A DNA stretch of 36,135 nt from Actinomycetes bacterium. GTDB lineage: Bacteria > Actinomycetota > Actinomycetes > S36-B12. A program made the position numbers and the translations under genes. The stretch lies in NCBI GenBank assembly GCA_014190275.1, contig BJGE01000015.1, positions 1-36,135 of the forward strand, in the 5' to 3' direction. How positions within the stretch are numbered: the stretch's first letter is position 1; each line of letters opens with the position of its first letter. Below, piece after piece: positions 30,201-36,135 of the stretch. The notes below the pieces were generated by a model. That model ran no database searches. It was given only the letters and a program-made list of their open reading frames with translations, and was not told where the DNA came from.

Positions 30201-30659
30201 CTAAAGCGCCGCTAGGGCCGCCTTATATTCGTCGGAATTGCGCGCCTCGCCCGGCCCATTGACCACACTCCAGCGCACCATGCCGTCCTTGTCGATGACG
30301 AAGGTGCCGCGCGTGGCGAAGCCTTTCTCGTCAAGGAAAACCCCATACGCCTTTGAGACGTCACCGTGCGGCCAGAAATCACTCAGCAGCGGATGCGTCA
30401 ATTGATCATGCTCCGCGAAAGCCTTGAGGGTGTATGGGCTATCACAGGAGACGCTTAGGACCACCGTGTCATCATTTACAAAGTCGGTGTACTGATCACG
30501 CAGGGCGCAGAGCTCCCCGGTGCAGGTACCGCTAAAAGCGAATGGATAAAACATCAGCACGACGTTCTTCTTGCCTTGGTAATCTGCGAGCGAAACTTTC
30601 TCGCCGAACTGGTTGGACAGGGTGAACTCTGGGGCTTTGGATCCTGGTTCGATTGCCAT
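30201..30659 (-). CDS. ahpE: AhpE-type peroxiredoxin
   Basis: It reduces hydrogen peroxide, organic peroxides and peroxynitrite. The 152-residue protein matches the length of mycobacterial AhpE. The active-site segment FYPFAFSGTCTGELC has the peroxidatic Cys46; a second Cys five residues on (Cys51) is the spacing of the resolving Cys in Bcp-type enzymes, and Cys85 is also present. GTFVIDKDGMVRW is the conserved C-terminal strand. ATG 30659 follows AGAGGA with 6-7 nt spacing; the open frame beyond it is not conserved. It lies downstream of DUF3052 on the same strand, as in mycobacteria. CACAAT about 30 nt upstream may be its own -10. Confidence 0.93.
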   Translation of the reverse strand: MAIEPGSKAPEFTLSNQFGEKVSLADYQGKKNVVLMFYPFAFSGTCTGELCALRDQYTDFVNDDTVVLSVSCDSPYTLKAFAEHDQLTHPLLSDFWPHGDVSKAYGVFLDEKGFATRGTFVIDKDGMVRWSVVNGPGEARNSDEYKAALAAL

Positions 30660-30736
30660 CGGGGTTCCTCTCCGGGAGCGGAAGCAGCATTGTGCCGCCA
30701 AAGACTAAGGCCGGCACTTTCGCGCCATTTACTAAG

Positions 30737-31162
30737 TTACCTCTTGGCGCGCGGCGCTACCAATCTGGTGCCCTGCCAATTCGCACCGGCACTGATGGTG
30801 CTGGTTTGCTGCAGGCCCGCAGTTGGGGCCGCGTCGGCAATATCCTCGGCCTCGATATGGCCATCACGCCCGGGCTTGGGCGTCAAGAGCCAGACCACAC
30901 CGTGATCGGTCAGTGGGCCGATGGCATCCACTAATCCATCGACCAGGTCCCCATCCTCATCACGCCACCACATGATGACGACGTCCACGACATCGTCGTA
31001 ATCCTCATCAACTAGGTCGCCACCTATGACGTCTTCGATACCAGCGCGCAGCGCCTCATCGACATCGCTGTCATACCCAAGCTCTTGAATTGTCATACCT
31101 AGATCAAGTCCCAGACGTGTTGCTCGCTTTCGAGCTTCGTCACGGTCCGCTGCGGCGGTCAC
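30737..31162 (-). CDS. DUF3052-family protein
   Basis: This 141-residue acidic protein has the family pattern ATRLGLDLGMTIQELGYDSDVDEALRAG, then EDYDDVVDVVIMWWRDEDGDLVD and GVVWLLTPKPGRDGHIEAEDI. The family is found across actinobacteria next to aceE and ahpE; its function is not known. GTG 31162 is preferred, 8 nt after AGGAGG; a TTG one codon earlier is also possible. It diverges from aceE over a 291-bp region that holds a perfect palindrome. Confidence 0.9.
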   Translation of the reverse strand: MTAAADRDEARKRATRLGLDLGMTIQELGYDSDVDEALRAGIEDVIGGDLVDEDYDDVVDVVIMWWRDEDGDLVDGLVDAIGPLTDHGVVWLLTPKPGRDGHIEAEDIADAAPTAGLQQTSTISAGANWQGTRLVAPRAKR

Positions 31163-31453
31163 CAAGAACCCCTCCTTTTGTGTCTGACTGCGATAACTAT
31201 TAGCGCAGTTCTACCCGGTGCTGGCCAGGTCAGGTGACCTGTTTGAAGTAATAGTCTTAGAAATCCACACCCGTAGTCCATCGGACTCGCGGCCCGATTG
31301 CAAGCAGTGTGCCCCATTACCCCAAGAAAATCCCCCACCTGACCCCCGCGCGGCGCTAATACGAGACAATGGTCTGGGCACCACGAGCGCCCACCAAGTA
31401 TTCGCTCCGGCCGCCGGCGATCCCGGTAGGCCCACGATGAAAGGGTGCACTAA
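31163..31453. other. Divergent regulatory region between DUF3052 and aceE
   Basis: The 291 bp hold the DUF3052 Shine-Dalgarno at the left end, a 7-2-7 palindrome at 31226-31241, and a GAAAGGG ribosome binding site about 8 nt before aceE GTG 31454. No small ORF or RNA gene can be supported. A -10 for aceE is not clear; GACAAT near 31364 is one option. Confidence 0.5.
31226..31241. promoter_or_regulatory. Perfect palindrome CAGGTCA-GG-TGACCTG
   Basis: A 7-bp inverted repeat with a 2-bp spacer lies 64 bp from the DUF3052 start. The form suits a dimeric repressor, perhaps of the GntR type. The regulator is not known. Confidence 0.5.
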
Positions 31454-34186
31454 GTGGCCCCCGCACGAGACCGTGACCCGCTGCTGGCAAGCGGACTGCC
31501 CACCCAATACGTAGACGTTGACCCAGACGAAACCGCCGAATGGGTCGAGTCCTTCGACAATCTGGTCGATAACTCCGGAAATTACCGCGCCCGCTATTTG
31601 ATGCTGTCGCTGCTGCGGCGAGCCGCCGAGCGAAATGTCGGCGTGCCAAGCCTGCGTAGTACCGACTACATCAACTCCATTGCACCCGAACGCGAGCCGT
31701 GGTTTCCCGGTGACGAGGCTATCGAGAGGCAGATTCGGGCTTATATCCGCTGGAACGCCGCGATCATGGTGCACCGCGCCCAACGCCCGGGTATCGGCGT
31801 CGGCGGCCACATCTCAAGTTATGCCTCATCGGCTACTTTGTTCGAAGTTGGTTTCAACCACTTCTTCCGTGGCCCAGATCACCCAACCGGCGGCGACCAA
31901 GTTTTCTTTCAAGGCCATGCCTCCCCCGGGGTCTATGCCCGGGCCTATCTGGAAGGCCGGCTGACCGAGGATCAACTCGATGGTTTTCGTCAGGAGGTCT
32001 CCCATCCATCAGGTGGCCTGCCCTCGTACCCGCACCCGCGCCTAATGCCGTGGTTTTGGCAGTTCCCGACAGTCTCAATGGGTATTGGCCCCCTCAATGC
32101 GATTTATCAGGCCCGGTTCAACAAGTACCTGACCCATCGAGGGATAAAGGATGCGTCCGAGCAGAAAGTATGGGCATTCTTGGGTGATGGCGAGATGGAC
32201 GAGGTTGAAGCCGTCGGTGCCATTGGACTAGCAGCTCGCGAGGAGCTTGATAATTTAATTTTCGTGGTCAACTGCAACCTGCAGCGACTTGACGGCCCGG
32301 TGCGGGGTAACGGCAAGATCATTCAAGAACTTGAGAGTTTGTTCCGTGGTGCCGGCTGGAATGTCATCAAAGTCGTCTGGGGTCGCAAGTGGGATGAACT
32401 CCTAGCCGCAGACCGCGATGGTGCGCTCGTCAACTTGATGAACGCCACACCCGATGGTGACTTCCAGACTTATAAGTCCGAGGACGGTGCATTTATTCGC
32501 GAGCATTTCTTCGGCCGCGATCCACGGACGGCCAAGCTTGTTGAGTCGTTGACCGATGATGAGATCTGGGCTCTGCAACGCGGCGGCCACGATTACCGCA
32601 AGATGTATGCGGCCTACGAGGCCGCCTCTAAAACCACGGGGCAGCCAACCGTTGTCTTGGCCAAGACCATCAAGGGCTGGACCCTCGGCTCGCATTTCGA
32701 GGGTCGTAACTCAACCCACCAGATGAAGAAATTGACGCTGGAGGACCTGCTCGTTTTTCGCGACCGCCTACGTATTCCCATCCCCGATAGTGCGATGGAT
32801 CCATATTTGCCGCCGTACTACCACCCGGGCCCGCAGGACGAAGCCATGCAATACATGGTCGAAACCCGCCGTCGGCTCGGTGGCTCGGTGCCGACTCGTC
32901 GCACCGTCGCGAAGGTGCTCAGTTTGCCGGGCGATGACGCCTACGAGGTTGTCAAGCGCGGCTCCGGTAACCAGGCGATCGCCACCACCATGGCTTTTGT
33001 GCGTTTGGTCAAAGATCTACTCAAGGACGAAAACGTCGGTCCACGACTGGTGCCGATCATCCCTGACGAAGCCCGCACCTTCGGGATGGACTCACTGTTC
33101 CCGACCGCGAAAATCTATTCACCGCACGGACAGCAGTACATCTCTGTCGATCGCGAATTGATGCTTTCCTATAAGGAGTCAACCTCGGGGCAGATCTTGC
33201 ACGAGGGCATCAACGAAGCCGGGTCGGTAGCCTCGTTCACTGCCGCTGGTACCTCCTACTCAACGCAGAACGAACCGATGATCCCCATCTACATTTTTTA
33301 CTCCATGTTTGGTTTCCAGCGCACCGGTGATGCCTTTTGGGCCGCGATGGATCAGATGGCACGGGGCTTTGTCCTTGGTGCGACTGCCGGTCGCACCACC
33401 CTTAACGGCGAGGGCCTGCAACATGAGGATGGACACTCACTCCTCCTCGCGAGTACCAATCCAGGGGTTGTTGCCTACGATCCAGCTTTCGGCTACGAAA
33501 TCGGCCATATTTTCAAGGATGGCCTGCGCCGAATGTTTGGACCTGACCCGGAGAATATTTATTACTACTTGACTATTTACAACGAGCCTTATCCGCAACC
33601 GGCTGAACCCGAAGGTGTTGATGTCGAAGGTATCTTGCGCGGCATGCACCTGGTCAGCGAGGCCAGCGGTCCCGGCCCACACGCGCAACTACTTGCCAGC
33701 GGGGTTGGGGTTAATTGGGCTCTTAAAGCCCAAGAGTTGCTGCGCGATCACTGGGGGGTGCAGGCCGATGTTTGGTCGGTGACTTCTTGGAATGAATTGC
33801 GCCGCGATGGCCTCGCGGTCGATCGCCACAATCTGTTGCAGCTCGCTGAAGAACCCGAGCAGGCATATGTCACTCGGCGCTTGAGCGGTCGACCCGGCCC
33901 TGTAATCGCAGTATCGGATTGGATGCGTTCGGTTCAAGATCAGATCAGCGACTGGGTGCCCACTGACTTCATTTCACTCGGTACCGACGGCTGGGGCATG
34001 TCAGATACCCGCGGGGCGCTGCGCCGGCATTTCCTGGTTGACGCAGAGTCGATAACCACTCAGACTTTGTCCATGCTCGCTAAGCGGGGCGAGGTCGACC
34101 CCGCTCGGGTGCTCGAGGCAATTGAGCGCTACCAACTACGTGACCCAGCAGCAGCTGACGCTGGCAATACCGAAGGATCAGGATGA
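31454..34186 (+). CDS. aceE: Pyruvate dehydrogenase E1 component, homodimeric type
   Basis: It decarboxylates pyruvate with thiamine diphosphate and passes the acetyl group to the E2 lipoyl domain. The 910-residue protein has the AceE landmarks: [32 protein letters not shown], the thiamine-binding [13 protein letters not shown] at about residue 244 ending in [43 protein letters not shown], and [16 protein letters not shown] near the C terminus. The GTG 31454 has AAAGGG about 8 nt upstream. Its stop overlaps the start of the VIT1 gene as ATGA. The genes for E2 and E3 are not in the window. Confidence 0.97.
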   Translation: MAPARDRDPLLASGLPTQYVDVDPDETAEWVESFDNLVDNSGNYRARYLMLSLLRRAAERNVGVPSLRSTDYINSIAPEREPWFPGDEAIERQIRAYIRWNAAIMVHRAQRPGIGVGGHISSYASSATLFEVGFNHFFRGPDHPTGGDQVFFQGHASPGVYARAYLEGRLTEDQLDGFRQEVSHPSGGLPSYPHPRLMPWFWQFPTVSMGIGPLNAIYQARFNKYLTHRGIKDASEQKVWAFLGDGEMDEVEAVGAIGLAAREELDNLIFVVNCNLQRLDGPVRGNGKIIQELESLFRGAGWNVIKVVWGRKWDELLAADRDGALVNLMNATPDGDFQTYKSEDGAFIREHFFGRDPRTAKLVESLTDDEIWALQRGGHDYRKMYAAYEAASKTTGQPTVVLAKTIKGWTLGSHFEGRNSTHQMKKLTLEDLLVFRDRLRIPIPDSAMDPYLPPYYHPGPQDEAMQYMVETRRRLGGSVPTRRTVAKVLSLPGDDAYEVVKRGSGNQAIATTMAFVRLVKDLLKDENVGPRLVPIIPDEARTFGMDSLFPTAKIYSPHGQQYISVDRELMLSYKESTSGQILHEGINEAGSVASFTAAGTSYSTQNEPMIPIYIFYSMFGFQRTGDAFWAAMDQMARGFVLGATAGRTTLNGEGLQHEDGHSLLLASTNPGVVAYDPAFGYEIGHIFKDGLRRMFGPDPENIYYYLTIYNEPYPQPAEPEGVDVEGILRGMHLVSEASGPGPHAQLLASGVGVNWALKAQELLRDHWGVQADVWSVTSWNELRRDGLAVDRHNLLQLAEEPEQAYVTRRLSGRPGPVIAVSDWMRSVQDQISDWVPTDFISLGTDGWGMSDTRGALRRHFLVDAESITTQTLSMLAKRGEVDPARVLEAIERYQLRDPAAADAGNTEGSG

Positions 34187-35316
34187 CAAACGATCCGAAA
34201 CGTTTCTTGGCATATCTAGAGGCTGAACGCAAAGCAGCACTTTTATATCGTGCCTTGGCCGAAACCGTTACCGGTGCTCGTCGCGAGGCGCTCACCGAAT
34301 TAGCCGGGGTAGAAGACGACCACGCCGAGCATTGGATTGAAAAACTCAAGGAATACGGGGTCGAAGTGCCACCGGCGCCCACTACCTTAGATGCCAAGGA
34401 CGCAGGCCTGATAAAGCGCGCCCGGGCCGCTGGGCTTGACGGGGTGCTCGCGCAACTGGAGCAAGCCGAAGGCGATGACGCCGGCATGTATGACGATGAG
34501 CCCGAAGCCCTTTCGACCATGCCTGCTGATGAACGCGAGCACGCAGAGCGCTTTCGTGCCATGCGCGGCGCCGCTGTGTCGGACTCAAGCCCCGGGATGC
34601 CTGATTTCGCCGAAACCTGGCATCGCGGTGATCGATCAGGTGCCACCCGCGCTGCGGTCTTCGGCATCAGCGACGGGCTGGTGTCAAATACCGCGCTGGT
34701 CATGGGATTCGCCGGTGCCGCTCCGAATAACAGCACGATTTTGTTTGCCGGCCTGGCCGGGCTGCTGGCGGGGGCCTGCTCGATGGGCGCCGGTGAATAT
34801 ATAAGTGTCGCGAGCCAACGTGATCTATTCCGCCGCGAGATTGCCATGGAGGCAAGTGAGCTACGCGATAAGCCCGAAGAGGAGCAACGCGAACTAGAAC
34901 TCATCTACCGGGCTAAAGGCCTGACTAAAGAAACCGCTGCTGCCACCGCCGCGCAACTCATGGCCGATCCCGCTCAAGCCCTCGACACTCTTGCCCGCGA
35001 GGAACTTGGCCTCAATCCAAATGAACTCGGCTCCCCAGTCAAGGTTGCGCTCTCCAGTTTCATCGCCTTCGCCATTGGCGCCTGTGTAGTGGTGATTCCA
35101 TACCTGTTCTTCACCGCCCCGGGCGCCTCGACAACCGCACCACTTTATCTAGCAATCGCAATGGCCATGATCTCCTTGCTGGTGGTAGGAGGTGTTGTTG
35201 GCCGACTATCGGGGCGTGGCGTCGTGTTCTCCGCCCTTCGACAATTTGGTTGGGGCGCCGGAGCTGCGCTGATCACATTCCTCGTCGGCCGCATCGTCGG
35301 CATCTCCATCGGTTAA
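34183..35316 (+). CDS. Ferritin-like/VIT1 (CCC1) iron or manganese exporter, MbfA-like
   Basis: The 377-residue protein is a fusion. Residues 1-130 form a rubrerythrin-type helical domain with two ExxH pairs (Glu44/His47 in [10 protein letters not shown], Glu117/His120 in DEREHAERF) that would bind di-iron. Residues 145-377 form a VIT1/CCC1 transporter: [41 protein letters not shown], an acidic cytoplasmic helix region, and three further membrane segments to the end. In alpha-proteobacteria MbfA exports iron and protects against peroxide. A direction out of the cell is inferred from that. It is translationally coupled to aceE by ATGA and followed by fasR after 15 nt. Confidence 0.9.
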   Translation: MTNDPKRFLAYLEAERKAALLYRALAETVTGARREALTELAGVEDDHAEHWIEKLKEYGVEVPPAPTTLDAKDAGLIKRARAAGLDGVLAQLEQAEGDDAGMYDDEPEALSTMPADEREHAERFRAMRGAAVSDSSPGMPDFAETWHRGDRSGATRAAVFGISDGLVSNTALVMGFAGAAPNNSTILFAGLAGLLAGACSMGAGEYISVASQRDLFRREIAMEASELRDKPEEEQRELELIYRAKGLTKETAAATAAQLMADPAQALDTLAREELGLNPNELGSPVKVALSSFIAFAIGACVVVIPYLFFTAPGASTTAPLYLAIAMAMISLLVVGGVVGRLSGRGVVFSALRQFGWGAGAALITFLVGRIVGISIG

Positions 35317-35331
35317 GTCAGGCTGACGCGG

Positions 35332-36135
35332 ATGCCTCCCGCAGCAAATATCTCCCCGCGCCTAACCCAGGCAACCAGCTCACTAACCGCGGCCGCAACC
35401 CGGCTGATGGAGGAAGGTCTGCCTTGGTACCGCGATCTCGGCGCCCAAGAGCGCACCTGGGTTGCCTCGGTGGCCCAAGCCGGAATCACCGCTTTTATCA
35501 CCTGGCTGGATAACCCGACGAGCCAGCCGGCGCTCACCACCAACGTCTTCGGCGCTGCTCCACGCGAGTTGGCCCGCGCTATTTCACTTGAACAAACTGT
35601 CGCCCTGGTGCGCACGACCATTGCGGTGGTCGAATCTGCCGTCGATGAAATTGTGCCCCTGGAAGACCGTCCCGCGCTTCGCGAAGCCATCTTGCGCTAT
35701 TCCCGCGAAATTGCCTTCTCGGCCGCCGAGGTATACGCCCGGGCGGCCGAAGCGCGCGGGACGTGGGATGCCCGGCTCGAAGCACTGGTAATCGATGCCC
35801 TGCTGCGAGGTGAACTAGATGATTCGGTGCTGGGGCGAATTACCGCCCTCGGTTGGTCCGGTGATACCGCGATGGTGGTGATCGCCGGTCCATCCCCGGT
35901 CGGTGATCCACAAACCGCCCTCGAAGTTTTGCGCCTCGCCGCTGAAACCTATGGCATTAACTTGCTGACCGGGATCCACGGGACCACCTTGCTGGCCGTG
36001 GTCGGGCAATTTTCCGACCCTGCCAAAGCCGCCCGACTGTTGGCCCCGCACTTTGGTACTGGTCCGGTGGTTTACAGCGATATCGTCAGTGGTTTCGAGC
36101 AAGTCCCCGAGGCCGCCCGAGCGACGATCTCGGGG
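35332..36135 (+). CDS. fasR: FasR-like PucR/CdaR-family regulator (3' end beyond window)
   Basis: The frame is open from ATG 35332 to the window end (268 residues without stop). The N-terminal part reads PWYRDLGAQERTWVASVAQA, ITAFITWLDN, VFGAAPRELARAISLEQTV and LVRTTIAVVESAV, matching Rv2242 and FasR of Streptomyces coelicolor, an activator of fatty-acid synthesis genes. The C-terminal helix-turn-helix expected for the PucR type is beyond the edge. In actinobacteria it normally precedes fabD, which would be expected next. The name refers to the Streptomyces FasR, not the TetR-type FasR of mycobacteria. There is no clear Shine-Dalgarno, so it is probably co-transcribed with the VIT1 gene. Confidence 0.88.
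   Translation, partial: MPPAANISPRLTQATSSLTAAATRLMEEGLPWYRDLGAQERTWVASVAQAGITAFITWLDNPTSQPALTTNVFGAAPRELARAISLEQTVALVRTTIAVVESAVDEIVPLEDRPALREAILRYSREIAFSAAEVYARAAEARGTWDARLEALVIDALLRGELDDSVLGRITALGWSGDTAMVVIAGPSPVGDPQTALEVLRLAAETYGINLLTGIHGTTLLAVVGQFSDPAKAARLLAPHFGTGPVVYSDIVSGFEQVPEAARATISG

Noticed and set aside
34080-34904. 274-codon minus-strand frame opposite the aceE/VIT1 junction.
   Set aside because: Ser/Ala-rich shadow of well-identified genes on the plus strand, with no start signal.

Overview
The window is a piece of core chromosome from an actinobacterium (Actinomycetota) of moderately high GC content. Reasons: the gene order RDD protein - glnA - glnE - glnA2, then panB, then RNase H/phosphatase - zinc-ribbon protein - NIF3, then AhpE - DUF3052 - aceE - FasR follows the Mycobacterium tuberculosis Rv2219A-Rv2242 neighbourhood and its Streptomyces counterpart; GlnE, F420-dependent chemistry, a GlnR-type operator and homodimeric AceE are all typical of the phylum. 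The species cannot be named from this. Genes are packed tightly, several convergent pairs overlap, and no insertion sequence, prophage or CRISPR array is present.

Layout. 1-8731: nitrogen block. An RDD membrane protein and glnA diverge across a strong candidate GlnR operator; a membrane-anchored phosphodiester-glycosidase-like protein follows; glnA2, a class I amidotransferase and glnE form a minus-strand operon joined by GTGA and TAATG overlaps. 8794-16694: nadE, a TetR/DHA2 drug-efflux pair with a palindromic operator, panB, an F420:NADPH oxidoreductase-like protein, a histone H1-like Lys/Ala/Pro repeat protein, methionine aminopeptidase and a MarR regulator. 16675-20015: two membrane proteins (one GT-C-like), a beta-carbonic anhydrase and a 67-residue SH3-like protein. 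20043-24219: a secreted three-repeat protein, an OmpR-type two-component system and a Tat-exported DyP peroxidase. 24249-27230: a beta-hydroxyacid-dehydrogenase-like enzyme, RNase P RNA (minus strand), a secreted Cys-rich protein, a lipoprotein and YaaA. 27251-36135: RNase HI/phosphatase, zinc-ribbon protein and NIF3 as one operon, tRNA-Val(UAC), AhpE, DUF3052, then aceE - ferritin/VIT1 iron transporter - FasR (cut by the window end).

The most distinctive signal is in the start signals rather than in a new gene family. Nine coding genes have a TANNNT hexamer exactly six bases before the start codon and lack a Shine-Dalgarno sequence, which points to leaderless mRNAs; three more match with one change in the first base. 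The two RNA genes, rnpB and tRNA-Val, show the same hexamer at the same distance from their 5' ends, which calibrates the rule internally. Other observations: a hairpin that hides the Shine-Dalgarno of the DyP peroxidase gene; a probable CTG start codon; a back-to-back pair of leaderless divergent genes with no intergenic space; response-regulator-like direct repeats before the secreted repeat protein; and several short tandem duplications in promoters. I see no evidence for a new defence or mobile system here.
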